Source of the DNA: Deltaproteobacteria bacterium
Lineage (GTDB): Bacteria; Desulfobacterota; Syntrophia; Syntrophales; UBA2210
Assembly: GCA_016933215.1 (NCBI GenBank)
Contig: JAFGBH010000043.1
Span: forward strand, 1-53,631
Reading direction: 5' to 3'
DNA: 53,631 bases
Positions 1 through 8,231 of this stretch are shown piece after piece. The notes below the pieces were generated by a model. That model did not search any database. It saw nothing but the letters and a program-made list of their open reading frames with translations, and had not been told where the DNA came from. Each line of letters begins with the position of its first letter. Positions within the stretch are counted from its first letter, which is position 1. The translations under genes and the position numbers were made by a program.

Positions 1-686
1 ATTACACTGGTAAAGGCATCTCCCGTACCGGGATAGCTGGCAGGCAAATATTCGCAGATAACCTTCCAGAACCGGTTGTCCCTCTTGTTAAAGGCAATCA
101 CCGACGTTTTACTGCGATCCACAGTCTCATGGATGCCCGTGACTATGACGATCCGGGGACCCTTTTCCGCAAGTGTCGCAATCCAGTCTTTTATCTCGGG
201 CAGTGATATATGAGGAGTATAGGCTTTATCGAGAAGGAGGGCTGCCTCTGTCAGATTCGGCGTGATCACATCGGCTTTTCCTATCAGCGACTGCATTTCC
301 CGGACCATATCCGGACTAAGAGGACCATAGAGAGAACCGTCATCGCCAAGAACGGGATCCACCACAATCAGCTGATTCTCCTGTGAGAAATGACTCATGA
401 AATCCATGACCGTATTTATCTGCCGGTGGGATCCGAGAAACCCGCTGTAGATGGCATCAAACCTCAGACCCAGTTCCTTCCAGTGTCGGATATAGTCATC
501 CATCTGATCGGTCAGGTCCACAAAATGATAATTCTTGAATTTACTGTGGGTTGAAAGGACCGCCGTTGGCAAGGGACAGACTTGAATCCCCATGGTGGAT
601 AGTATGGGAATCACCACCGTCAATGAGGCTCGTCCGAAACCCGATAAATCATGAATGGCGGCCACTCTCTTGACAGGATTCTTCAT
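1..686 (-). CDS. Pyridoxal/pyridoxamine kinase, C-terminus cut by window edge
   Basis: Ribokinase-fold vitamin B6 kinase that phosphorylates pyridoxal or pyridoxamine with ATP in the cytoplasm. About 228 codons are visible from an ATG at 684-686. The N-terminus reads VAAIHDLSGFGRASL, the usual start of PdxY/PdxK-type kinases, followed by VLSTHSKF. The segments VVDPVLGDDG, DVITPNLTEAALL and, near the cut end, the anion-hole motif PGTGDAF are also visible. The remaining C-terminus lies outside the window. It is downstream of a PNPOx-fold protein and on the same strand as gabT, a PLP enzyme, but no shared regulation is visible. HMP-P kinase ThiD is the main alternative; the HDLSGFGRASL start favours a B6 kinase. 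Confidence 0.85.
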   Translation of the reverse strand, partial: MKNPVKRVAAIHDLSGFGRASLTVVIPILSTMGIQVCPLPTAVLSTHSKFKNYHFVDLTDQMDDYIRHWKELGLRFDAIYSGFLGSHRQINTVMDFMSHFSQENQLIVVDPVLGDDGSLYGPLSPDMVREMQSLIGKADVITPNLTEAALLLDKAYTPHISLPEIKDWIATLAEKGPRIVIVTGIHETVDRSKTSVIAFNKRDNRFWKVICEYLPASYPGTGDAFTSV

Positions 687-799
687 GGTTCTTTCGCCCC
701 CTTTTTTATCGCTTTTCGCATATTCCGAAAGCTGTGCTCAGGCTCTACATCTCTCTATCACGGATTATTATATTATACCAAGGCAAAGGGATCACGACC

Positions 800-1261
800 C
801 TATTTATACCCCGACATTTTCCCCGTTACCGTTCCTATGTCAACCCGTATGACGGCAGTCTTCTTTACTTTTTCTTCGGGATACTCAAAGGACTTCACCG
901 AATAATGCTTCATAATGATATCAAGTGCCCTGAGCTTGGAATCCATGTCCTCAAGAAGCCGCGCCTTTCCATAACCTATCACGCTCTTATATCTAACACT
1001 CCAGGAGCATGACTCGTCCGACGGAATGGGTTCACCATCACTATCAAATTCAAAGCATACATTAATGTTCTTTCTGAGGATGTCAATTTTTTTACCCGCC
1101 AAGGCACCGTGAAAATAGAGAGCAGTGCCATCATAGCCGAAAGTGAGCGGAACAATATAGGGCCTGTCATCTTGCGAAAGGGCCAGTCTGCAAAATGTCG
1201 ATTCATTAATAATGGAATCGATCACCTCTCTATCGGTGATCTCTTTGTCCTTTCTTCTCAT
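800..1261 (-). CDS. Pyridoxamine 5'-phosphate oxidase-fold flavoprotein (NimA-like)
   Basis: A 153-residue protein of the split-barrel FMN-binding family, in the branch annotated as NimA/5-nitroimidazole resistance proteins. MRRKDKEITD is followed by the typical STFCRLALSQDDRPYIVPL strand pair and LYFHGALAGKKIDIL, the segment that contacts the flavin phosphate. The C-terminal VIRVDIGTVTGK is also typical. Length matches the family, which is shorter than true PdxH at about 215 residues. It is 113 bases upstream of the B6 kinase and 9 bases downstream of a small membrane protein, so co-transcription is likely. The substrate is unknown; nitroreductase-like or general flavin roles are possible. 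Confidence 0.8.
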   Translation of the reverse strand: MRRKDKEITDREVIDSIINESTFCRLALSQDDRPYIVPLTFGYDGTALYFHGALAGKKIDILRKNINVCFEFDSDGEPIPSDESCSWSVRYKSVIGYGKARLLEDMDSKLRALDIIMKHYSVKSFEYPEEKVKKTAVIRVDIGTVTGKMSGYK

Positions 1262-1270
1262 ATCGTACCT

Positions 1271-1612
1271 CTATAGTTTCATTTTTCTTCTGATATACCA
1301 GACGAGAAAAACACTCATAGCAATAACCGAGAGGATTCGCAAGGGTGTCACATATCCCTTTGTATCCTGAGTGGGGGAAGTACCCTCCGTTATCTCCTTT
1401 ACATCCTTACCGCTTTTATAATCTCCGGCGTGGTGTTTTTCCGTATCCGCCGCATACACTGCTGCACCCCTCTCCATTACAAAAGTCTTTTTGCCGGATG
1501 TAGCGGTGATGTCCGATTGTTTTACGTTGACATAAACCATGGTGAGAACACAAAAGAGAAGGGTGCTTACGAGGACAATTCTGACAACTATGTTTTTTTC
1601 AGGTCGTTTCAT
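1271..1612 (-). CDS. Small protein with two membrane segments, unknown function
   Basis: A 113-residue protein I do not recognise. Residues 9-28 form a hydrophobic helix and residues 90-107 a second one followed by the basic tail WYIRRKMKL. A polar loop of about 60 residues rich in Lys, Asp, Thr and Gly lies between them. The positive ends suggest both termini face the cytoplasm with the loop outside. It sits 9 bases upstream of the NimA-like gene and after the hairpin that follows gdhA, so it is probably the first gene of a short operon with the flavoprotein and B6 kinase. The ORF is supported by position and membrane pattern, not by a family match. Confidence 0.55.
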   Translation of the reverse strand: MKRPEKNIVVRIVLVSTLLFCVLTMVYVNVKQSDITATSGKKTFVMERGAAVYAADTEKHHAGDYKSGKDVKEITEGTSPTQDTKGYVTPLRILSVIAMSVFLVWYIRRKMKL

Positions 1613-1641
1613 AGTCTGTCCATCAGAGGTAAAGAATGGCG

Positions 1642-1669
1642 GGCGGTTCTCCCCGTAGAGAGAACCGCC
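1642..1669 (-). terminator. Hairpin after gdhA
   Basis: A 10-bp perfect stem (GGCGGTTCTC paired with GAGAACCGCC, 8-base loop) lies 29 bases past the gdhA stop. In the minus direction the following bases are only weakly T-rich, so it may be a terminator or an mRNA 3'-end stabiliser. Confidence 0.6.
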
Positions 1670-1697
1670 GTCGTATAGTTTTTCGTGATATGTGGTG

Positions 1698-3047
1698 CTA
1701 CACGATTCCCTGTGCCATCATCGCCTTCGCAACCTTCACAAATCCGGCAATGTTCGCTCCGTTCACGTAATTGCCGGGAGTACCATACTCATCAGCCGCG
1801 CCTATACAGGCACTGTGAATACTCTTCATGATTCTCTTGAGATAATCATCCACTTCCTCACGGGTCCAGCTCAGACGGAGGCTGTTCTGCGTCATCTCAA
1901 GACCCGATACGGATACACCACCTGCATTTGACGCCTTGCCCGGTGCATACAATATCTTGTTTTCAAGGAAGATATTGACACCTTCGGGAACGGTCGGCAT
2001 GTTCGCGCCTTCGCTGACGACATTGACACCATTGGCGACGAGATTGGCCGCATCTTTTGCGTTAATCTCGTTCTGTGTCGCACAGGGGAAGGCACAGTCG
2101 GCCTTGTGATTCCAGAGAGGATTATAACCAAGGGCAGGATCAATCGCCGTATAAACCGCCTCGGGATACTTTTCAGCATATTCCTTGATACGTCCGCGCT
2201 CTACATTCTTAAGGTACATGACATAATCAAGTTTTTCACGGCTGATACCCGACTCATCGTAGATGTATCCCGAAGAATCGGAAAGGGTCAGCACTTTGCC
2301 TCCCAGCTCCAGCACCTTCTCGGCAGCATACTGCGCCACGTTCCCGGAACCGGAGATAAGGCAGGTCTTGCCTTCCAGCGCTTCATCTTTCGTTGCCAGC
2401 ATCTCGGAAGCAAAGTAAATGGTACCATAGCCGGTCGCCTCGGGACGAATCAGGCTTCCGCCCCACTCGAGACCCTTTCCCGTCAGAACGCCGGTAAATT
2501 CATTCCGGAGTTTTTTATACATTCCGAAGAGATATCCGATCTCCCTCGCGCCTACGCCGATGTCACCGGCGGGCACATCCGTATTCGGGCCGAGATGCCT
2601 GAATATCTCAGACATAAAACTGTGGCAGAAACGCATCACCTCATTGTCCGATTTTCCCTTGGGATCGAAGTTGGAACCGCCCTTACCGCCACCCATAGGA
2701 AGCGTCGTCAGGGCATTCTTATACACCTGCTCAAATCCCAGAAACTTCAATATGCTCAGGTTGACAGAGGGATGAAAACGGAAACCGCCCTTGTAGGGAC
2801 CGATGGCGCTGTTCATCTCGATGCGATACCCTCTATTGATCTGGACCTCACCTCTGTCATTAACCCAGGGAATCCGAAACAGTATGGTTCGTTCAGGCTC
2901 TACCATTCGCTCCAATACCTTTGCTGTACGATACTCAGGATGCTTATCAAGAACAGGCTTTACCGACTCTGCAACCTCGGCCACGGCCTGGAGAAACTCA
3001 ACCTCACCAGGATTGCACTCTTCACACATCTTAATAAATTCTTTCAT
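1698..3047 (-). CDS. gdhA: Glutamate dehydrogenase
   Basis: Hexameric glutamate dehydrogenase, 449 residues (E. coli GdhA has 447), interconverting glutamate with 2-oxoglutarate and ammonia. Visible signatures: RGYRIEMNSAIGPYKGGFRFHPSV (substrate-binding Lys), the catalytic-Lys segment TLPMGGGKGGSNFDPKGKS, DVPAGDIGVG, the nucleotide-binding SGSGNVAQYA and the C-terminal PGKASNAGGVSVSGLEM. The ATG at 3045-3047 is chosen because GGAG lies just upstream; an in-frame ATG 18 bases earlier has no ribosome-binding site. It follows the liv genes on the same strand after a long hairpin. In this setting it can oxidise the glutamate made by GabT and supply 2-oxoglutarate, or assimilate ammonia. Family resemblance suggests NADP use; this is not proven. 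Confidence 0.95.
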   Translation of the reverse strand: MKEFIKMCEECNPGEVEFLQAVAEVAESVKPVLDKHPEYRTAKVLERMVEPERTILFRIPWVNDRGEVQINRGYRIEMNSAIGPYKGGFRFHPSVNLSILKFLGFEQVYKNALTTLPMGGGKGGSNFDPKGKSDNEVMRFCHSFMSEIFRHLGPNTDVPAGDIGVGAREIGYLFGMYKKLRNEFTGVLTGKGLEWGGSLIRPEATGYGTIYFASEMLATKDEALEGKTCLISGSGNVAQYAAEKVLELGGKVLTLSDSSGYIYDESGISREKLDYVMYLKNVERGRIKEYAEKYPEAVYTAIDPALGYNPLWNHKADCAFPCATQNEINAKDAANLVANGVNVVSEGANMPTVPEGVNIFLENKILYAPGKASNAGGVSVSGLEMTQNSLRLSWTREEVDDYLKRIMKSIHSACIGAADEYGTPGNYVNGANIAGFVKVAKAMMAQGIV

Positions 3048-3246
3048 CTTTCCTTCTCCTATCATTGGACGTTTAATTTCTTGATCTCTTTATCTTTTTC
3101 GAATTGATCAGTTTGGTTTTTACAGCAAACTCTCCCTATCAAGCCTTGAAAAGAGACGAGCGACAATTGCAACGTTGTCTTTTCCGTCCCTCATCAAGTC
3201 AGCATAAAATAATGCAATTTTCTCTAGGGAGAACAATATGACCGTA

Positions 3247-3283
3247 ATCTCTCCAATCCCTCGGCCATAGGGATTGGAGAGAT
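3247..3283 (-). terminator. 15-bp perfect hairpin between livF and gdhA
   Basis: Positions 3247-3261 pair perfectly with 3269-3283 around a 7-base loop (arms ATCTCTCCAATCCCT / AGGGATTGGAGAGAT). It sits 25 bases past the livF stop and about 200 bases before gdhA. It has no clear T-run in the minus direction. It may end the liv transcript partly or protect its 3' end; gdhA probably has its own promoter in 3050-3240, but I could not pick a convincing one. Confidence 0.6.
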
Positions 3284-3308
3284 ATTATTTTCAGCTCAGC
3301 ATTTCTTA

Positions 3309-4019
3309 TTATATCCCGAGATATGCCTCACGAATATTCGCGTTTTCCAAAAGTTCCTTACCGGTCCCTTCCTGAACTATCCTTCCATGCTCGAGCACAT
3401 ATCCACGATCACTCATGCTGAGAGAATGCTGTACATCCTGCTCGACCATCAGTACCGTCAAACCCTTGTCGGCTATCTTTTTGACGGTCTGGAATATTTC
3501 CTGAATGAGAACAGGGGCAAGACCAAGGGACGGCTCATCGAGCATCAGGATTTTGGGATTGGCCATCAGTCCTCTCCCTACCGCAACCATCTGCTGCTCA
3601 CCGCCACTCATGGTAATGGCAAGCTGTTTTTCACGTTCCTTTAGTCGAGGGAGGAGTTTATATACCTCCTCAAAACCCTCGGCCATACGGGAATATGCCC
3701 TCGGATTGTGAGCTCCCACTTCCAGGTTTTCTTTGGACGTCATCAGGGTAAATAATTTCCTACCCTCTGGAACCTGCACAACCCCCCTATTAACAATCTT
3801 TTCGGGACGAAGGTTGTGTATCGGTTCACCGTCGAAGATAATCTCCCCCGATGTTGCCTTCACAAGACCGGATATGCATTTCAGGACAGTTGATTTACCG
3901 GCCCCGTTGGCTCCGATTATGCTGATAATTTCGCCTTCTTCTACATGCATGGAGACATCATAGACAACTTGAACGTCTCCGTAAAAGCAATCTATGTTTT
4001 TAATTTCCAGTAGCGACAT
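3309..4019 (-). CDS. livF: Branched-chain/amino-acid ABC transporter ATPase LivF
   Basis: Second ATPase of a HAAT-type (LIV-like) amino-acid importer, about 236 residues. Walker A is GANGAGKST, the signature is TMSGGEQQMVAVGRGLM, Walker B is ILMLDEPSLGL, and the switch His is in the D/H region after VLMVEQDVQ. The absence of the longer insert seen in LivG and the EHGRIVQEGTGKEL tail identify LivF. The start is taken at 4017-4019 because AGGAG stands at proper distance; an ATG 6 bases upstream abuts that site. It overlaps livG by 20 bases, so translation is probably coupled. It acts on the cytoplasmic face of the LivH/LivM channel. Substrate is not determined by this subunit. Confidence 0.93.
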   Translation of the reverse strand: MSLLEIKNIDCFYGDVQVVYDVSMHVEEGEIISIIGANGAGKSTVLKCISGLVKATSGEIIFDGEPIHNLRPEKIVNRGVVQVPEGRKLFTLMTSKENLEVGAHNPRAYSRMAEGFEEVYKLLPRLKEREKQLAITMSGGEQQMVAVGRGLMANPKILMLDEPSLGLAPVLIQEIFQTVKKIADKGLTVLMVEQDVQHSLSMSDRGYVLEHGRIVQEGTGKELLENANIREAYLGI

Positions 4020-4731
4020 AACCATCTCCTAAGTATGCTTTTATTACTCGCTCATCTGTGGACACCTCTTGAGGTGTCCCCTCTACGATCTTTTCTCCAA
4101 AGTGGATGACTGCAATGCGATCCGAAAGTGCCATAATCGCCCGCATAATATGCTCAATAACGAATATGGTAACGCCACTGTCCCTGATACCGCGAATAAC
4201 GTCGAGAATCTCATCGACTTCATTGGGTCTCAGCCCCGCCATACATTCATCCAGAAGAAGCATTTCAGGGTTGGTCGCCATTGCACGTGCAAGTTCAAGG
4301 CGCTTTCTGTCCGCAATGGTAAGGTTTTTGGCCAAGAGGTCTTTCTTGTCTGCAAGGTGCATCTTTTCAAGAACGTCGAGGGCCATATCCCTGACCTCTG
4401 CTGGATTGGTAGATCGTATATAGGAGCCTACCATCGTATTATAGAGTACCGTCTTCATCTTGAAGGGTTTGACCAGCTGAAATGTCCTGGCAATCCTCCT
4501 TTTGCAGATATCCCACGGTTTCATTGCCGTAATATCATCGCCTTTAAAAAAGACCTGCCCGTATGTGGGGGGGTAAACGCCGGCAACACAGTTAAAAAGT
4601 GTTGACTTGCCGGCACCGTTTGGCCCGATAAGGCCGAATATCTGTCCTTCCTCAATCGACAGATCTACCTGATCAACAGCCTTCAAACCACCAAAGTGTT
4701 TCGATACGTTTTTTATTTCAAGTTTTGCCAT
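4000..4731 (-). CDS. livG: Branched-chain/amino-acid ABC transporter ATPase LivG
   Basis: First ATPase of the LIV-like importer, 243 residues. Walker A GPNGAGKSTLFN, the LivG-specific IARTFQLVKPF segment, Walker B EMLLLDECMAGLRP and switch region FVIEHIMRAIM are all present. The signature region reads LTIADRKRLELARAM, in which the usual LSxGxQ is replaced by LTIADRK. The same divergence is common in LivG proteins of this type, since family members often read LTLxxRKRLELARAL. The start ATG overlaps the livM stop as TAATG, and its own end overlaps livF by 20 bases, so livM-livG-livF is one tightly coupled block. It powers import together with LivF. Confidence 0.93.
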   Translation of the reverse strand: MAKLEIKNVSKHFGGLKAVDQVDLSIEEGQIFGLIGPNGAGKSTLFNCVAGVYPPTYGQVFFKGDDITAMKPWDICKRRIARTFQLVKPFKMKTVLYNTMVGSYIRSTNPAEVRDMALDVLEKMHLADKKDLLAKNLTIADRKRLELARAMATNPEMLLLDECMAGLRPNEVDEILDVIRGIRDSGVTIFVIEHIMRAIMALSDRIAVIHFGEKIVEGTPQEVSTDERVIKAYLGDGYVATGN

Positions 4732-5744
4732 TACGACTTTACCCCCTTCTTCTCTATATTTCCGGTCGCCTTATCGAGGATCCAGTTGTAGAATTTATTC
4801 AACGGTTCCTGGATTCCCCGGGGCTGATAGATCATGACGAGTATCAGAACGAGACCATAGATAACCAGATGAAGGCCGGGCAAAAAACTGCTGAAGTAAA
4901 TACGCGAAAAATCACTAACCGGCCTCAGAATCAGTGCCCCAAGCACCGGACCTGCCAGTGTTCCACGTCCTCCGATCAGCGCAATAAAGGCGATTTCAAA
5001 GGAAAAATCAAGCCCCAGGATCGCCTTGGGATAGAAATAGAGCGCGAGCTGCGCATAGAACGTTCCCGCCAGACCTGTCATAAAACAGCTTATGGCCATG
5101 GCGATAACCTTATATTTTGCAACATTGACACCGAGTGCCTCCGCTGCTTCCGGTTCCTCACCGCCGGCATTAAGATAATATCCAATTCGTATACGTGACA
5201 TGTACCACGTCACAAAAAGCGCAGTACACAGCATAATAAGGATAATATAGTAATAGGGAACCTTGCTCATAAACTGAAAGTTCCAAAACGATTCACTGAG
5301 CGGAATACATATCCCGCGCGGCCCGTTCAAAACGAACGGCCCCAGTTTATCAGTGTTCTCGACAAACACCCTCACACCTTCACCAAATGCCATGGTCGCA
5401 AGTGCAAAGTATGCTCCTCTTAGTTTCAATGTCGGGATACCGATAATAGTTCCAACGATGGCAGCGAGAACTCCGCCGGCAAGCATCCCGATCCAGGGGC
5501 TCAGGCCATAATGCATAAACAGAATTGTTGAGGTATAAGCTCCGATTCCAACATACGCTGAATGTCCCAGCGGCAGGACGCCGGCCCATCCACCGACCAG
5601 ATTCCATGAAGTGGTAAGATATGCGTAGAAAAAGAGCAATATCAAAATCTGGAGGTACGTCGGACTGCTCATCCAGATCGGCAGGGTAAAGACACCGACT
5701 ATCAGAACAATCTTGAGTATTTTGTCCAATGTTTCTTTTGTCAT
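4731..5744 (-). CDS. livM: Branched-chain/amino-acid ABC transporter permease LivM
   Basis: Inner-membrane permease of the LIV-like system, 337 residues, with about eight to ten hydrophobic helices. The segment SWNLVGGWAGVLPLGHSAYVG is the usual LivM N-terminal signature. The cytoplasmic EAA-like loop that contacts the ATPases reads EEPEAAEALGVNVAKYKV, and FEIAFIALIGGRGTLAGPVLGALIL follows in the C-terminal half. The stop overlaps the livG start. It pairs with LivH 18 bases upstream. Length and topology are normal for the family. Confidence 0.93.
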   Translation of the reverse strand: MTKETLDKILKIVLIVGVFTLPIWMSSPTYLQILILLFFYAYLTTSWNLVGGWAGVLPLGHSAYVGIGAYTSTILFMHYGLSPWIGMLAGGVLAAIVGTIIGIPTLKLRGAYFALATMAFGEGVRVFVENTDKLGPFVLNGPRGICIPLSESFWNFQFMSKVPYYYIILIMLCTALFVTWYMSRIRIGYYLNAGGEEPEAAEALGVNVAKYKVIAMAISCFMTGLAGTFYAQLALYFYPKAILGLDFSFEIAFIALIGGRGTLAGPVLGALILRPVSDFSRIYFSSFLPGLHLVIYGLVLILVMIYQPRGIQEPLNKFYNWILDKATGNIEKKGVKS

Positions 5745-5762
5745 CTTCGTTTGTCTCCTTTC

Positions 5763-6647
5763 CTACCAGTCTCTCTTTTCTCCGAATAGTCCTGCCGGTT
5801 TGACAAAGAGTACCGCCAGAAATACCAGATAGACTATCAGCTCAGTCCATGTTGACGTCATAAACTGGGCTCCTATGGATTCAATGAGACCGATGATTAC
5901 ACCTCCTAACAGGGCACCGGGTATGCTTCCCAGTCCTCCCAGAACCACGATGATAAAGCACTTCACGTCAAAAATGACTCCCACCGTGGGAAATACATAA
6001 TAGAAGGGAATAAGAACGCATCCCACCACGCCCATAATGGCCGTTCCGATACCGAAGGCTATATTATAGACCCGGTACTGATTGATGCCCATGAGGCTTG
6101 CCGCTTCACGATCAAGACTTGCTGCCCGTATCGCCTTGCCCATCTTGGTATACTTGAGAAACCACACAAGGGCCACGGAAACGATTACCGTTGCGATTAA
6201 ACCGTAAAGCTTGGGAGTGGAGACAATGATTTCACCAATTTCAAATGCCTTTCCTGTGATAGACGTCTGAACAACCCTGTATTCCGCCCCGAATATCATC
6301 AGGGTTATATTATCAAGGATGTACCATACACCCGACGTTACAATAATAACTTCCGTTGGTTCCCTAACATCACTCTGCGCCTCCAGAACGGGCTTTATGA
6401 CGATATCCTGTAGAAAATACCCGAAGAAAAAGAGCAGGGGTACGACGACGATAAGTGCAAGGTAAGGATTCACACCGGTCAACATGACTACCCAGTATGC
6501 GGCATACATACCGACCATCAGGCAGGAACCGTGAGCGAAGTTGATCACCTTTATGACACCAAATATCAGGGTAAGTCCCAACGCAGCAAGACCGTAAATC
6601 GAGCCCATTAATGTCCCGCTAACGATTGCTTGAATTATAAAATCCAT
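5763..6647 (-). CDS. livH: Branched-chain/amino-acid ABC transporter permease LivH
   Basis: Inner-membrane permease of the LIV-like importer, 294 residues from the ATG at 6645-6647, which follows a GAGGT ribosome-binding site. A longer reading frame extends 18 codons upstream but has no such site and reaches into the livK-livH hairpin. The N-terminus SGTLMGSIYGLAALGLTLIFGVIKVINFAHG is the classic LivH start. The ATPase-contact loop reads AIRAASLDREAASLMGI and the C-terminal half has VVLGGLGSIPGALLGG. It forms the translocation path with LivM. Confidence 0.93.
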   Translation of the reverse strand: MDFIIQAIVSGTLMGSIYGLAALGLTLIFGVIKVINFAHGSCLMVGMYAAYWVVMLTGVNPYLALIVVVPLLFFFGYFLQDIVIKPVLEAQSDVREPTEVIIVTSGVWYILDNITLMIFGAEYRVVQTSITGKAFEIGEIIVSTPKLYGLIATVIVSVALVWFLKYTKMGKAIRAASLDREAASLMGINQYRVYNIAFGIGTAIMGVVGCVLIPFYYVFPTVGVIFDVKCFIIVVLGGLGSIPGALLGGVIIGLIESIGAQFMTSTWTELIVYLVFLAVLFVKPAGLFGEKRDW

Positions 6648-6672
6648 TTTTACCTCGTTTTCTCTATTTGCT

Positions 6673-6716
6673 GATGCGGGAGGGAAGCAGGATGTGCACA
6701 CCCCCCTTCCCGCATC
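6673..6716 (-). other. Intercistronic hairpin between livK and livH
   Basis: GATGCGGG at 6673-6680 pairs with CCCGCATC at 6709-6716, and the stem extends inward through GA/GGG-rich bases. It lies in the 103-base gap after the binding-protein gene. Hairpins here commonly protect the upstream binding-protein mRNA, giving more LivK than permease; that role is inferred. Confidence 0.6.
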
Positions 6717-6750
6717 TGATACTTTAACGGATTATTGTCTGTAACCCTTG

Positions 6751-8013
6751 TTATTTCTCTGGCATGGGAAAGACTGCTTCGAAACCCGCTCTCGCAGCAC
6801 TTTCAGGCCATACGGAAACTCTCTCCAGATTACCATCAACCATGCGGTACTGAACCATGACGAGCCCTGCGTTGATGTTCTGACCCGACTCGTCAAATTC
6901 GATTGCATCGTAGGAAACGATCATCGCCGGTCCGCTGTCGAGGTGCATACTTGCCAGCGCTTCCCTGAGTTTCTGGGCATCTGTTGAGGCTGCTCTCTCG
7001 AGGGCATCGGCAATTACGTATACGGAAGCATAGGCGTCAACAGATTCACCGGCCAGGTCAAAGCCGTGACGTTTCTTAAATTCCGCATTCAGCTCCGGAA
7101 TGCCGGGTTTGCTTAGATCGGCTTCCCACTCGACGACGTCGAACATGTATTCGGCGTTTGCCCCGCAATTTTTACGGAACATCGGATCGGCGTGACCGCC
7201 ACCCGTTCCGATAATCGCCTTGGCCTTGACTTTCATCTCCGCCATGGTGTTGGTGAGGAGAATTGCGTCCGACGCATTCGAGGTCAACAAAATGACGTCC
7301 GGTTTTGCCCTCTTGATCTTCATCACGACAGGCGTCAGGTCACTGGCGGTACTCGGATAGGGTTCATTGAGCACAACATCGTAACCATATTTCTCTGCCA
7401 GCTTTTCCCACTGTTCCGCCATACCCACACCCCAGTCACCATTCTCATAGACAAAGGCCATGGTCTTCAGATCCGCCCCGGATTTCTTCTTCATATCCTC
7501 GAGAAATTCAAACTGGTCACGGGTCCACCAGGCATCCTTCGCGGCAATCCTGAAGGTGTATTTGAATCCTCTTTCAGTAATGGTGTTACGGACAGACACG
7601 GGAACGATAAAGGGAACTCTGTATCTCTCGGCAACCTGTGTCGACGGATAGGTAACCGCCGAGTTCCAGCATCCCGAAAGGATATGCACCTTATTGGTGT
7701 TGATAAGGCGTTCCGCTGCGGTAACACCTACCGTGGGGTCGCTCTTGCTGTCGACGTAAATATTCTCGAGCTTTGCACCGCCCAGTGATTTGATGCCGCC
7801 GGCATTGTTAATCTGCTCGGTAGCCAATTCACGGGCATATTTGCCCTGGATGCCGACCGACGCAGACGGTCCCGAAAGTGGCAGGATGTTGCCGATCTTT
7901 ACCACCTTGTCCTTCGCCACTGCCGACGTACCGGCAGATAAAACCATGGCAAAGGCAAAGGTAAGCGCTACAACACACACAAAACCTGTTCGCCAAAAAC
8001 TTCCTCTCTTCAT
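6751..8013 (-). CDS. livK: Periplasmic amino-acid-binding protein of the LIV-like transporter
   Basis: Type I periplasmic binding protein of the HAAT family, 420 residues. The signal peptide has the basic start MKRGSFWRTG, a hydrophobic core and a likely cut after TSAVA near residue 33. The mature protein starts KDKVVKIGNILPLSGPSASVGIQGKYARELA, a typical Peripla_BP_6 N-terminus with the ligand-contacting SGPSAS turn. It begins after a strong AAGGAG site. It captures the substrate outside the inner membrane and delivers it to LivHM. Its position between the transporter genes and gabT, inside a GABA pathway operon, suggests GABA or a related amino acid as ligand. HAAT systems that carry GABA are known (the rhizobial Bra system), but the ligand cannot be read from sequence. 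Confidence 0.92.
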   Translation of the reverse strand: MKRGSFWRTGFVCVVALTFAFAMVLSAGTSAVAKDKVVKIGNILPLSGPSASVGIQGKYARELATEQINNAGGIKSLGGAKLENIYVDSKSDPTVGVTAAERLINTNKVHILSGCWNSAVTYPSTQVAERYRVPFIVPVSVRNTITERGFKYTFRIAAKDAWWTRDQFEFLEDMKKKSGADLKTMAFVYENGDWGVGMAEQWEKLAEKYGYDVVLNEPYPSTASDLTPVVMKIKRAKPDVILLTSNASDAILLTNTMAEMKVKAKAIIGTGGGHADPMFRKNCGANAEYMFDVVEWEADLSKPGIPELNAEFKKRHGFDLAGESVDAYASVYVIADALERAASTDAQKLREALASMHLDSGPAMIVSYDAIEFDESGQNINAGLVMVQYRMVDGNLERVSVWPESAARAGFEAVFPMPEK

Positions 8014-8231
8014 ACTTTTCTCCTTCCTTCCTATAGCTATAGTGAAGTTGTCCCCCTCCCTACGAGAGGGAAAATACTCCTTAACTTAGGAGCGGAAAAA
8101 CATCGATTCGTTCTTCTTTTGCCCTCAGAACACCCCCGATTTCTTTCCGGATCCCCAGTTTCGGATCTTCTGTTTCGGGAACCTTTTTCCCGAGAATTAT
8201 CAAAAAAACAAACGATGTGCTTCTTTCAGCT

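Noticed and set aside
2106-3107. Long plus-strand reading frame of 333 codons opposite gdhA
   Set aside because: It is the antisense shadow of a clear glutamate dehydrogenase; its residues show no family pattern and it spans the gdhA start region.
8110-8140. Weak -24/-12-like match on the minus strand between gabT and livK
   Set aside because: GG and GC are ten bases apart but the TGGCAC and TTGC context is lost (it reads GGTGTTCTGAGGGC), so it is probably chance.
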